Part shown: positions 47,575-56,849 of the stretch, piece after piece
How positions within the stretch are numbered: the stretch's first letter is position 1
How the letters are laid out: every line of letters begins with the position of its first letter
Source: CAVUXJ01 sp963814975
GTDB lineage: Bacteria > Acidobacteriota > Vicinamibacteria > Vicinamibacterales > CAVVIG01
DNA length: 64,000 nucleotides
Direction of reading: 5' to 3'
Assembly: GCA_963814975.1 (NCBI GenBank)
Contig: CAWFFB010000020.1
Coordinates: 61,954 to 125,953, forward strand
Notes under the pieces: model-generated
What the model was told of the DNA's origin: nothing
The model's input: the letters and a program-made list of their open reading frames with translations, nothing else
Databases searched by the model: none
Translations under genes and position numbers: made by a program

Positions 47575-47589
47575 TTATGACTTCCTTAG
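47575..47589. promoter_or_regulatory. Candidate KdpE-type operator, copy 2
   Basis: TTATGACTTCCTTAG lies in the 118-bp gap between kdpE and the first small ORF of kdpFABC, where the kdp promoter is expected. It shares the core TTAnGAnnTCCTTAG with 45174-45188 and reads CTAAGGAAGTCATAA on the other strand, a tandem half-site arrangement like those bound by OmpR-family regulators. Confidence 0.45.
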
Positions 47590-47641
47590 GCGGCGCCTCT
47601 TAGAGTTGGGGCTGAGCAGTCGCCCTGACCCAGGAGATTCC

Positions 47642-47725
47642 ATGCTTGACCTTGTTTACCTTGTGATTGGAGTTGCGGGATTCCTCGCCCTTTGGGGCAT
47701 CACGAAGGCATGCGATCGAGTGTAG
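47642..47725 (+). CDS. 27-residue membrane peptide before kdpF
   Basis: ATG 47642 with AGGAG six bases upstream (AGGAGATTCC). Reads MLDLVYLVIGVAGFLAL followed by WGITKACDRV and a stop. One hydrophobic helix and a charged C-terminal end (CDRV). It lies ten bases before kdpF and in the same order as small ORFs seen in front of kdpF in other Gram-negative kdp operons. It is probably a single-span peptide of the Kdp complex or its assembly. Too short for most automated callers. Confidence 0.65.
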   Translation: MLDLVYLVIGVAGFLALWGITKACDRV

Positions 47726-47735
47726 GAGACCGACC

Positions 47736-47822
47736 ATGTTCGACCACGTCGTGTCCGGCATCGTGGTGCTGCTTCTCCTCGTGTACCTCGGGTGGGCGAT
47801 GTTCCAGCCCGAGAAATTCTGA
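47736..47822 (+). CDS. kdpF: Potassium-transporting ATPase subunit KdpF
   Basis: 28 residues: MFDHVVSGIVVLLLLVYLGW then AMFQPEKF. This is the usual KdpF: one membrane helix and the conserved ending AL/MF-x-PE-(R/K)F. It stabilises the KdpABC complex in the membrane. The stop TGA ends eight bases before the kdpA ATG. Confidence 0.88.
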   Translation: MFDHVVSGIVVLLLLVYLGWAMFQPEKF

Positions 47823-47830
47823 GGCCTGCG

Positions 47831-49630
47831 ATGACTAGCTTCGGCATTCTGCAGATTCTCGTGTTCTTCGGCCTGATCCTGCTCGTCACCAAGCCGGTCG
47901 GGCTGTACATGTCGCGCCTGTTTCAGGGCGGGCGCACGTTCCTGCATCCCGTCCTTCGGCCGATCGAAGTGCTCGTCTACAGACTTTGCGGCGTCCGCGA
48001 GGATCAGGAGCAGCGGTGGACGCAGTACACGGCGTCGATTCTCTCCTTCAGCATCTTCGCGTTCCTGTTCGTGTATGCCTTTCAGCGGCTCCAGGGTTTC
48101 CTCCCCCTGAATCCGCAGGGGTTCGGGGCGGGCCAGGTGAACCCTGACGTGTCGTTCAACACGGCGATCAGCTTCATGAGCAACACGAACTGGCAGGCAT
48201 ACAGCGGCGAGTCGACCATGAGCTATCTGGTGCAAATGTCGGCCCTGGCGGTGCAGAACTTCGTGTCGGCCGCGGCTGGACTTAGCGTGGCGATTGCCTT
48301 GATCCGCGGCTTTGCCCGGCAAGAAACCGACAAGCTCGGGAACTTCTGGGTCGACATGACCCGTGCGACGCTGTACGTCCTCCTTCCGCTGTCCGTCGTC
48401 GCGGCCCTTGTCCTGGTGTCGCAGGGCGCCATCCAGAACTTCCATCCCTACACGGTCGCCACGACGGTGGAAGGCGCGACGCAAACGATCGCCCAGGGGC
48501 CTGTCGCCTCACAGGAAGCGATCAAGCAACTCGGTACCAACGGCGGCGGCTTCTTCAACGCCAACTCGGCGCACCCGTTCGAGAGTCCAAATCCATTCAC
48601 CAATCTGGTTCAGATATTCCTGATCTTCATCCTCGGCGCCGGCCTCACCTATACCTTCGGGCACATGGTCAACGACACGCGCCAGGGTTGGGCGCTGTGG
48701 TGGGCGATGGCGGTGATGTTCCTGATCGGCGTGTTCGTCGCGTATCCAGCGGAGCAGGCCGGCAACCCGATGATCGCCAAGCTGGGCGTGGAGACCGCCG
48801 CGACCGCCACGCAGTCGGGCGGCAACATGGAGGGCAAGGAGACCCGGTTCGGGATTTCCGCGACGGCGCTGTTTGCGACGGTCACCACAGACGCGAGTTG
48901 CGGTGCCATCAACGGTTGGCACGACAGCCTCACTCCGATTGGGGGTCTGGTGCCAATGTTCAACATGCAGACCGACGAGGTGATCTTTGGAGGTGTCGGG
49001 GCGGGTCTCTACGGCATGCTCCTCTACGCCATCGTCGGGGTGTTCATCGCCGGCCTGATGGTCGGCCGGACTCCGGAGTACATCGGGAAGAAGATCCAGC
49101 AAAAGGAGGTCACGATGGCGCTTCTCGCCATCCTCGCGACGTCCTTCCTGATTCTGGTATTCGCCGGTATCAGCACGGTGATCCCGTTCGCCAAGGGCGG
49201 CTACTGGAACCCGGCCGGTCCGGCGATCGCCAATCTCAACAACGCCGGCCCGCACGGCTTGAGCGAGATCCTGTACGCGTACACGAGCGCGTCGGAAAAT
49301 AACGGCAGCGCGTTCGGCGGCCTCACCGTCAACACGCCGTGGTACGACCTGACGCTTGGCCTCTGCATGCTTTTCGGACGGTTCCTGTTCATCATTCCCG
49401 CGCTGGCGATTGCCGGGAGCCTCGCGCGCAAGAAGGCCGTCCCGACATCCGCCGGCACGTTGCCGACACACGGCGCACTGTTCGTTGGCCTGCTCGTGGC
49501 GACCGTGATCGTGGTCGGCGCGCTGACGTTCTTCCCGGCGCTGTCGCTCGGTCCGATCGTCGAACATTTCCTGATGCATCAGGGTCGGCTCTTCTCGACG
49601 ATGCTCATGTCGTTCCCGGTGTGGGGTTAA
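47831..49630 (+). CDS. kdpA: Potassium-transporting ATPase subunit KdpA
   Basis: 599 residues, ten or more membrane segments. The K+-selectivity loops are present: NTAISFMSNTNWQAYSGES, LGTNGGGFFNANSAHPFESP, TTDASCGAINGWHD and SSEN-like YAYTSASENNGSAF, four pore loops as in KtrB/TrkH. The start ATG 47831 has GAGG upstream; residues MTSFGILQILVFFGL match the KdpA start. It binds and passes K+ into the cell driven by KdpB. The gene is intact and 3 bases from kdpB. Confidence 0.96.
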   Translation: MTSFGILQILVFFGLILLVTKPVGLYMSRLFQGGRTFLHPVLRPIEVLVYRLCGVREDQEQRWTQYTASILSFSIFAFLFVYAFQRLQGFLPLNPQGFGAGQVNPDVSFNTAISFMSNTNWQAYSGESTMSYLVQMSALAVQNFVSAAAGLSVAIALIRGFARQETDKLGNFWVDMTRATLYVLLPLSVVAALVLVSQGAIQNFHPYTVATTVEGATQTIAQGPVASQEAIKQLGTNGGGFFNANSAHPFESPNPFTNLVQIFLIFILGAGLTYTFGHMVNDTRQGWALWWAMAVMFLIGVFVAYPAEQAGNPMIAKLGVETAATATQSGGNMEGKETRFGISATALFATVTTDASCGAINGWHDSLTPIGGLVPMFNMQTDEVIFGGVGAGLYGMLLYAIVGVFIAGLMVGRTPEYIGKKIQQKEVTMALLAILATSFLILVFAGISTVIPFAKGGYWNPAGPAIANLNNAGPHGLSEILYAYTSASENNGSAFGGLTVNTPWYDLTLGLCMLFGRFLFIIPALAIAGSLARKKAVPTSAGTLPTHGALFVGLLVATVIVVGALTFFPALSLGPIVEHFLMHQGRLFSTMLMSFPVWG

Positions 49631-49633
49631 GTC

Positions 49634-51778
49634 ATGGCAGCTTCAACCGCTCTTGCTCCTGCGCCTGCTGCTGCCGCTCCGGCCTTCCCGTCGCCGGTTG
49701 ACGAACCGAGCCTTATCCCGAAGAGGCTCGTCCGGGCACGCCCGCTCTTCGACCCGGAGATTCTCCGTCGTGCGTTGAAGGATTCGTTCCGGAAGCTCAA
49801 TCCGGTGACGTTGATGAAGAATCCGGTGATCTTTGTCGTCGAGGTCGGCGCCGCGCTGGTGCTGTTGTTCCTCATTCGCGACATCGCGACCGGCGCTCCC
49901 GGGGTCGGGTTCAAGCTGCAGATCGATCTGTGGCTCTGGTTCACCGTCCTGTTCGCGACCTTTGCCGAGGCGATGGCCGAAGCCCGGGGCAAGGCCCAGG
50001 CCGAATCGCTGCGTAAGACCAGGACCGATACCCTCGCCAACCGCCTCGTCGAAGGGGGACGCCTCGAGAAAGTGTCGTCGTCGAACCTGCGGGCCGGCGA
50101 CGTGGTGGTCGTCAGCGCCGGCGAAGTCATTCCCGGAGACGGCGAGGTGATTGACGGGATCGCCACGGTCGACGAGTCGGTGATCACCGGGGAAAGCGCG
50201 CCGGTGATCCGGGAGTCGGGCGGCGATCGCAGCGCCGTGACCGGCGGCACGCGGGTCCTGTCCGATCGGATCAAGATCACGATCACCTCGAATCCTGGCG
50301 AAACGTTCCTGGATCGGATGATCGCGCTCGTCGAAGGCGCCGAGCGGCAGAAGACACCGAACGAAATCGCCCTGAACATCATGATCGCTGGATTGACGAT
50401 CATCTTTCTCTTCGCCGTCGTGACGCTGGTACCCCTTGCCATCTACAGCGTCAATTCGGCTGGCGCCGGAACGGCGCCGACGATCGCGGTGTACACGGCC
50501 CTGCTGGTCTGTCTGATTCCGACCACGATCGGCGGCCTGCTGTCCGCCATCGGCATCGCCGGCATGGACCGCGTGATGCAGCACAACGTTTTGGCCATGA
50601 GCGGCAAGGCGGTCGAAGCAGCCGGCGACGTGAATACGCTGCTCCTGGACAAGACCGGCACCATCACGCTGGGCAGTCGCCAGGCCGTGGCCTTCCTGCC
50701 GGCGGCGGGCGTCACCGAAGGCCAGATTGCGGATGCCGCTCAGCTATCCAGCCTGGCTGATGAGACGCCGGAAGGACGGTCGATCGTCGTCCTCGCGAAG
50801 GAGAAGTATGGCCTGCGCGGGCGTGACGTCGCCGCGCACAACGCGAAGTTCATCCCCTTCTCGGCCTACACGAAGATGAGCGGCGTGGACATCGAGGGCC
50901 GTCAGCTCAGAAAGGGTGCGACCGACGCGATCGTGAATTTCGTCAAGGAGCAAGGCGGGCGAATCCCGCCGGAGGTGACGGAGATCTCCGACAGGATCTC
51001 GCGGACCGGCGGCACGCCGCTCGCGGTCGCTGACGGGGCAATCCTGCTCGGGATCATTCACCTCAAGGACATCGTCAAGGTGGGCATGAAGGAGCGCATC
51101 ACGCAGCTCCGGGCCATGGGTATCCGCTCGGTGATGGTCACCGGCGACAACCCGTTGACCGCCGCGGCGATCGCCTCCGAAGCCGGCGTCGACGATTTCC
51201 TGGCCCAGGCGACGCCGAAGGACAAGCTCGAGTACATCAGGAAAGAGCAGGCGGGAGGTCGGATGATCGCGATGACTGGCGATGGCACCAACGACGCGCC
51301 GGCGCTCGCGCAGGCCGACGTCGGCCTGGCCATGAACACCGGAACGACGGCCGCTCGCGAGGCTGGCAACATGGTGGATCTCGACAGCAATCCGACCAAG
51401 CTGATCGAAGTCGTCGCGATCGGCAAGCAGTTGCTGATCACGCGAGGGGCGTTGACCACGTTCTCGATCATGAACGACGTCTCCAAGTACTTCGCGATCA
51501 TTCCGGCGATGTTCATGACGACATATCCGGCGCTGAACAAGCTCAACATCATGTACTTGCGCACGCCGGAAAGCGCCGTGCTCGCGGCGGTCATCTTCAA
51601 CGCTCTCATCATCGTGGCGCTGGTGCCGCTCGCGCTGCGTGGCGTGCAATACAGGCCGCAAAGCGCGGCGCAGATGCTCCGTCGCAATCTGTTGATCTAT
51701 GGAATCGGCGGACTCGTCGCCCCGTTTCCGTGCATCTGGGCGATCGACCGGATTCTCGGCTTGCTCCATCTGGCCTAG
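49634..51778 (+). CDS. kdpB: Potassium-transporting P-type ATPase subunit KdpB
   Basis: 714 residues (E. coli 682), with an N-terminal extension of about 25 Ala/Pro-rich residues before RARPLFDPEILRRAL. The actuator motif is TGESAPV, the phosphorylation motif LLDKTGTIT with Asp339, the nucleotide domain has KGATDAI, and the hinge MTGDGTNDAPALAQADVG. It hydrolyses ATP and transfers energy to KdpA for high-affinity K+ uptake. The TGES and DKTGT motifs are intact, as is the regulatory Ser in GESAPV context. Start ATG 49634 is four bases from the kdpA stop. Confidence 0.96.
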   Translation: MAASTALAPAPAAAAPAFPSPVDEPSLIPKRLVRARPLFDPEILRRALKDSFRKLNPVTLMKNPVIFVVEVGAALVLLFLIRDIATGAPGVGFKLQIDLWLWFTVLFATFAEAMAEARGKAQAESLRKTRTDTLANRLVEGGRLEKVSSSNLRAGDVVVVSAGEVIPGDGEVIDGIATVDESVITGESAPVIRESGGDRSAVTGGTRVLSDRIKITITSNPGETFLDRMIALVEGAERQKTPNEIALNIMIAGLTIIFLFAVVTLVPLAIYSVNSAGAGTAPTIAVYTALLVCLIPTTIGGLLSAIGIAGMDRVMQHNVLAMSGKAVEAAGDVNTLLLDKTGTITLGSRQAVAFLPAAGVTEGQIADAAQLSSLADETPEGRSIVVLAKEKYGLRGRDVAAHNAKFIPFSAYTKMSGVDIEGRQLRKGATDAIVNFVKEQGGRIPPEVTEISDRISRTGGTPLAVADGAILLGIIHLKDIVKVGMKERITQLRAMGIRSVMVTGDNPLTAAAIASEAGVDDFLAQATPKDKLEYIRKEQAGGRMIAMTGDGTNDAPALAQADVGLAMNTGTTAAREAGNMVDLDSNPTKLIEVVAIGKQLLITRGALTTFSIMNDVSKYFAIIPAMFMTTYPALNKLNIMYLRTPESAVLAAVIFNALIIVALVPLALRGVQYRPQSAAQMLRRNLLIYGIGGLVAPFPCIWAIDRILGLLHLA

Positions 51779-51883
51779 GGCGTGCGCCATGCCGAGCCGA
51801 GGGTAGAGAAGCCCGACGCGAGGCATCAGCGTCGGTTCGCGCGGCATCGGGGCCCTGCCCTCAGTGAAGTAGGGGAGACTGAC

Positions 51884-52621
51884 ATGCTCAAGGAGCTGAA
51901 GCCCGGATTCATGATGATGCTGGTCATGACGGGTTTAACCGGATTGCTGTATCCCGCCGTCATCACCGTGATTGCCCAGGCGGTGTTTCGCGATCAAGCC
52001 AACGGCAGCCTGCTGATGTCGAACGGTCAGGTGATCGGGTCTCGCCTGATCGGGCAGAACTTCACGAAACCGGAGTACTTTCACCCGCGGCCGTCGGCGG
52101 CTGGCGGCGGCTACGATGCGACCGCCAGCGCGGGATCGAACCTGGGACCGACGAGCGCCAAGTTCATCAACGGGACCACCAAGCTGGACGAGAACGGTCA
52201 CGAGGTCGCGGACTTCATCGGCATCAAGGCCCGGATCGTGCACTACTGCCTCGACAACGAGATCGCCCATGAATCCTCGGTGTCCCTCGACAGCTTCAGG
52301 GACGCTCAGGGCAATCTCGATGATGCGAAACTGATCAAAGCATTCAACGACGACAAAGCCCCGCTGGTATTCGCGCCGGCGACGCCGATCCCGGCCGATG
52401 CGGTAATGGCCTCCGCATCGGGGTTGGACCCGCACATCAGTCCGGGGAATGCCCAGGCGCAGGTGGCTCGTGTCGCCAAGGCTCGCGGAGTGCCCGCGGA
52501 ACAAGTGCAGGGTGTGATTGCGCAGCACACTGATGGGCGCTCTCTAGGATTTCTCGGGGAGCCGGTTGTCAACGTCCTGCAACTCAATCTGGCGTTGGAC
52601 GAACAGTTTCCACGCAAGTGA
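51884..52621 (+). CDS. kdpC: Potassium-transporting ATPase subunit KdpC
   Basis: 245 residues from ATG 51884 (AGGGGAG six bases upstream); longer than E. coli KdpC (190). One N-terminal membrane helix (MMMLVMTGLTGLLYPAVITVIAQ), then the signature GSRLIGQNFTKPEYFHPRPSA and YDATASAGSNLGPTS, and the C-terminal SGLDPHISPGNAQAQVARVAKARG. A 70-residue middle region (FIGIKARIVHYCLDNEIAHE and on) is extra relative to E. coli but common in other phyla. It stabilises KdpAB and raises ATP affinity. A 105-bp gap after kdpB holds no gene. Confidence 0.94.
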   Translation: MLKELKPGFMMMLVMTGLTGLLYPAVITVIAQAVFRDQANGSLLMSNGQVIGSRLIGQNFTKPEYFHPRPSAAGGGYDATASAGSNLGPTSAKFINGTTKLDENGHEVADFIGIKARIVHYCLDNEIAHESSVSLDSFRDAQGNLDDAKLIKAFNDDKAPLVFAPATPIPADAVMASASGLDPHISPGNAQAQVARVAKARGVPAEQVQGVIAQHTDGRSLGFLGEPVVNVLQLNLALDEQFPRK

Positions 52622-52762
52622 GCGCCGCTTCCCGGTGACGCCTTCTTCACCGCAGTAGCACTGCTGAGCGTCCCACGTCGAACAGCGGCGGGCGGGCGGG
52701 CCGATATGCCGGCTGCAGATGCTCGATGATGGTTGGATAATCGTCGTTCGAGCCGTTCAACG

Positions 52763-53836
52763 ATGAGTGTTGATGACGACAGCCGCTCTGGTCGACGCGA
52801 CCCGGAAGCGCTACTCCGGCAGATCGAGGCGGCGGAACGAGCGGAGCACCGCGGACGGTTGAAGATTTTTCTGGGCTACGCTTCGGGCGTCGGGAAATCG
52901 TTCAGGTTGTTCGACGAGGGGCGGCGCCGCCATGAACGGGGCGAGGACATCGTCGTCGCCGCGACGCAGCCCGACTCGCCTTCCGAAGTCGTGCAGCTGG
53001 TTCGCACGCTCGAGATCGTTCCCACACGAGATGCGGGAGGGGTGCCGGTCATCGATGTGCCGGCAATCCTCGCACGTCGTCCGCAAGTGTGCCTGATCGA
53101 CGGCGTGGCGTACGACAACCCGGCAGGCAGTCGCCATCGAAAGCGGTGCGAGGATGTCGAGGAATTGCTCGACGCGGGGATCGCGGTCCTCACCTCGATC
53201 AATCTCGAGTACATCGCCGAGCAACAGGAATTCGTGTGCGGCGTCCTCGGCACGACGAAGGCCGACACGGTGCCTCAGGACTTCATCGACCGCGCTGACG
53301 AAGTCGTCGTCGTGGATGCTCCGGCTGAGACCGACGCGGCCATTGGGGTGCAGAAGCTCACGCAGTTGCGGCAGCGCACGCTGTTGCTCACGGCTGATGT
53401 CGTGGACCGTCAGCTTGAAGAGTATCTTCGGCTGCACGGGCTCCAATCGTCATGGGGCACGCAGGAACGGATTCTGGTGTGCATGACACCACGGGCCAAT
53501 GCCGCCAGGATGCTGGCCAGCGGACGGCGGAACGCCGATCGCTTTCACGGGGAGCTCTTCGCGATTTACGTCACCCAGGACAACCTCACCCCCGAGGATC
53601 GAACGGCGCTCGAGCGCAACGTGACGCTCGCGCGTGCACAACAGGCTCAAATCGACATTCTGGAAGGGAAAGATCCGATCAAGACGATTCTCGACCACGC
53701 GCGGAAGCAGGGCATCACGCAGGTCTTCGTAGGTCACAACCTCCGCCGTACCTGGCGCGGCCGTCTCGGTGGCACGCCGCTCGACCGACTGATTCGAGAT
53801 GCGGAAGGCATTGACGTTCGGGTGTTCCCGCAGTGA
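52763..53836 (+). CDS. KdpD-N protein 1: KdpD ATPase-like and USP domains, degenerate Walker B
   Basis: 357 residues. After a charged start comes the KdpD N-terminal domain: LKIFLGYASGVGKSFRLFDE (Walker A GYASGVGKS) and, where KdpD has a DE-L-x-HTNxPGS Walker B, LIDGVAYDNPAGSRHRKR, so the catalytic Glu is Gly and the His is Tyr. A universal-stress-like domain follows (RILVCMTPRANAARML to VGHNLRRTWRGRLGGTPLDRLI, with the nucleotide-binding GH and GG-T loop kept). No membrane or kinase part. The ATG 52763 is preferred to TTG 52733. It ends in a GTGA overlap with the next gene. It probably gives the separate kinase its K+ or nucleotide input. Confidence 0.88.
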   Translation: MSVDDDSRSGRRDPEALLRQIEAAERAEHRGRLKIFLGYASGVGKSFRLFDEGRRRHERGEDIVVAATQPDSPSEVVQLVRTLEIVPTRDAGGVPVIDVPAILARRPQVCLIDGVAYDNPAGSRHRKRCEDVEELLDAGIAVLTSINLEYIAEQQEFVCGVLGTTKADTVPQDFIDRADEVVVVDAPAETDAAIGVQKLTQLRQRTLLLTADVVDRQLEEYLRLHGLQSSWGTQERILVCMTPRANAARMLASGRRNADRFHGELFAIYVTQDNLTPEDRTALERNVTLARAQQAQIDILEGKDPIKTILDHARKQGITQVFVGHNLRRTWRGRLGGTPLDRLIRDAEGIDVRVFPQ

Positions 53837-54982
53837 CTGGGGCTGCGGGGGGCCCGGGGGCCAGCGACGCGCGAAAGCGCGGCCGGCTGAAGGTGTTTCT
53901 CGGCTACGCCGCAGGCGTTGGCAAGACCTACCAGATGTTGACGGAAGCCCACGAGTTCAGGGGCCGTGGCGTCGATGTCGTCGTCGGCTATTTTGAGCCC
54001 CACGGTCGGAAGGAGACGATCGCCCTGAGCAGGGAACTGGAGGCCGTTCCGAGGAAAGTCATCGAATACCGGGACTCCCGATTCGAGGAGATGGACACCG
54101 ATGCGATTCGTCGCCGGCGCCCCGAGGTGGTCGTCGTGGATGAGTTCCCGCATACGAATGTGCCGGGATCTCCAAGACTCAAGCGCTGGGAAGACGTTCA
54201 CGTGCTTCTCGACGCAGGCATCGACGTCTTGACGACGATGAACGTACAGCACCTGGAGAGCTCTGAACGACCAGATCTGGCAGAGCACCGGCGTCCGGGT
54301 GCGTGAAACGATCCCCGACTGGGTGCTGAAGCAGGCCGACGAAGTCGTGATGGTCGATCTCACGCCCGGCGCGCTGCTCAACAGACTTGCCCGTGGGGCG
54401 ATCTATCCGCCAGATCGGGCCAAGGCCGCCCTGCGGAATTTCTTCAAAGAGTCGACGCTCGTGGCGTTGCGCGAGCTGGCAATGCGGCAGGCGGCGTATG
54501 CGATCGAAAGTCGCGTCCCTGGCGAGGAAACACCGACAGCGGCCGGCACGTCAGTGGCTGAATCGCAGGTGCGCGAACACCTGTTGTTGCTCATCGGACT
54601 GGATCCGTCCAGTGCCGCGCTGATCCGGCGCGGGCGGCGTGTTGCCGACTACCTCCAGGCCGACTGCTTCGCCGTCTACGTGACCAGGACGGCCGACTTC
54701 AGTGACATCACCGCCAATGAACGCGAAAACCTGGAACGCCACCTCAACTTCGCCCGCGGTCTGCAGATCGAGACCAGGATCCTTCAAGGAACCGACGTGG
54801 CCGAGACGATCGTGAATTTCGCGCGGATTCATGGCGTTACCCAGATCTTCGTCACGCGTGAGAAACCGTCGGCGCTGCGCTCATGGTTCGCCTCGGCGTC
54901 GGTGCAACGAATCGTGAATCTTGCGCGGGACATGCAGGTCACGGTCGTCGCCGATCGCTCGATCCGCCACCAGGCTGGTTGA
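53833..54982 (+). CDS. KdpD-N protein 2: KdpD ATPase-like and USP domains, frame break
   Basis: About 382 residues after removing one base (C at 54261; GAGAGCTCTG for GAGAGTCTG), which joins NVQHLES to LNDQIWQSTGVRVRETIPDW. Here Walker A (GYAAGVGKTYQML) and Walker B (VVVVDEFPHTNVPGS) are both canonical, as in full-length KdpD. The USP part (HLLLLIGLDPSSAAL to VTREKPSALRSWFASASVQ) has lost the glycine loop that copy 1 keeps. GTG 53833 overlaps the copy 1 stop, so the two are translated together. It lacks any kinase domain. Copy 2 could supply ATPase function and copy 1 ligand binding. Confidence 0.87.
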
Positions 54983-55224
54983 TTTCTGGTGCCGTGGCTG
55001 CTGGGGCTCTTGGCGCCTGGGGGCGAACCCCACAGCCGGGCTAAGCGATCGAATGGCGGCCGGCGGGGGAGTCACCTACCCGAACCGAGGTCGCTGCGAA
55101 ACGGCCGGCGACCCAGCGTCGTATCAATAGCTAAGCCGTCACGACCGCAGAGCGTCCGAACCGATCGGGCGATGACGGCGACATGTGGGCGACGCCATCG
55201 ATGGCGTCAAATGGGAGCTCGTTG

Positions 55225-55425
55225 ATGATGGACGCGGAAGCGCTGGAACGGCTCGAAATGTTTGCCGTGGGACATGGTCTTTGCGAGGAACAGGCAATCA
55301 GCACCGAGTTTGTCGAGGACCGGGACACCGGCGGAATCCACGTGATCAAGCGCTGCCAGGCCTGCAAAGCACTGGTTCTGGCAACCGTGACGAAGGGCGC
55401 CGCGAAGGTGCTCCTGCGTCAGTGA
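55225..55425 (+). CDS. Small CxxC protein downstream of the kdp locus
   Basis: 66 residues from ATG 55225 with GGGAG seven bases upstream. Reads MMDAEALERLEMFAVGHGLC, later VEDRDTGGIHVIKRCQACKALVLATVTKG. A CxxC (CQAC) and a lone earlier Cys could bind metal. No signal or membrane segment. Lies 240 bp after the last KdpD-N gene; no known family. Confidence 0.5.
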   Translation: MMDAEALERLEMFAVGHGLCEEQAISTEFVEDRDTGGIHVIKRCQACKALVLATVTKGAAKVLLRQ

Positions 55426-55551
55426 CAGGCGCCGGGCCCGAAGTCTCGCGGACATCAAGCTCGGCCATGAGGACGCCCGCCGTCGCACCAGCGGGCGGTG
55501 TGTCTGGCTTGCCCGTAGAAGATCCTGGCTGACTGAAAGTCGATCCTCACG

Positions 55552-56635
55552 TTACTTCTTGACGTATTTCGTCAACGTGCGCGGTCCCACTTCTGCCCCG
55601 TAAAGATTTCCCGCCGCATCAACCACGACACCCTCCGCGGCGCTGGTGATGCTCGCCTTCTCGACGGGATCCGGAATGAAGGAGGTGACCGAGCCGTCCC
55701 TGGCGCTGCCGATCCGGATGCCCCGCTTCCAGCCGTCCTGGGTCCGGGGTTCGGCGTCGGACGCGGAATCGGCGACATCGATGGTGTCGTTCTTGTCGAT
55801 GTAGATGCCGCTCGGCCGGCCTAACTGTCTGAACTCGTTCAGGAACTTTCCTTCCTGATCGAAAATCTGAATCCGCGTATTGTAACGATCTCCAACGAAG
55901 AGCCGGCCTTTGGAGTCCATTGCCAGCGCGTGGGGGACGTCGAACTCACCGGGGCCGGCTCCCGGCCTACCCCAGCTCTTGATGAACTTCCCGTCCTTGG
56001 AGAATTTCAGGACCCGGTTTGTTTCCCGCTCCATGTCCCTCGGAGACGAAAATATCGCCGTTTGGCGCCACCAGCACGTCGTTCGGCTGATAGAAGTAGT
56101 CGGGCGCGACAGCGCCGCCCGCCTTCCCGAGAGTCATCAGCAGCTTGCCGTCCGGGCTGAATTTGAAGACCTGATTGCCCTTGGTGGCTCCCGGCGCCGG
56201 CCCAATCGAGCCGCCGCGGCCGGCCGCGCCGCCAACTGGTGTCCCGTTGTCCTGACCGTCGGTGACCCAGACGTTGCCTTCTCGATCCGAGAAGATGCCA
56301 TGCGGGACGATCAGTAGTCCTGCGCCAAAGTTCGTCACGAGTCGCCCTGAGGTGTCGAACTTCAGGATCGGCGCGAGAGGCGACATCTGACCGGTCGCGC
56401 GGTCGAGGCAACTGTTCTGGCCGCATCGTTCCGCCACCCAGAGGGACTTGCCGTCCTTGTCGATGTCGACCGCGCTGGTCGAACCCCATGTTCTCCCGTC
56501 GGGCAGCCTTGCCCAGTCCTTGATGGTCTGATACGGGTTGGGCAAGGAATTCACGGGTGTCGTCGGCGCCTGGCCACTCGCCAAACCTCCCGCGATGACA
56601 ATCGCGGCGATGGTGACGAAGAATCGCATGCTCAT
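55552..56635 (-). CDS. Secreted NHL-repeat protein, one frame break
   Basis: About 360 residues after removing one A near 56027 (GGAAACAAAC for GGAACAAAC), which joins SEGHGAG to TNRVLKFSKDGKF. An N-terminal signal sequence (FFVTIAAIVIAGGLASGQA) and six NHL-type beta-propeller blades: LKFDTSGRLVTNFGAGLLIVP, DREGNVWVTDGQDN, VFKFSPDGKLLMTLGKAGG, DVLVAPNGDIFVSEG, HALAMDSKGRLFVGDRYN and GVVVDAAGNLYGAEVGPRTL. It resembles peptidyl-hydroxyglycine amidating lyase-type propellers and many secreted acidobacterial proteins. The start ATG 56635 has AGGGG four bases upstream; ATG 56629 is also possible. Function unknown. Confidence 0.85.
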
Positions 56636-56849
56636 CGTTCCCCTCTCATAGGCTCGGTTGATATCCGGATAGTATGCGTCACCTGGACAGTCACCCCCGG
56701 AAGAAGGACGCCTCCGGCCGAGCCGGCAAGCGAAGAGCGATGAACGTCGCGGAAGTGAGCAGGAGCGGTCGTCGAGCCAGCGCGTCGGTGTTGGTCAAAC
56801 CAACGACTCTCACTTCCGTCCCTCGGTTCGAATATTTATGGATCCTGCA

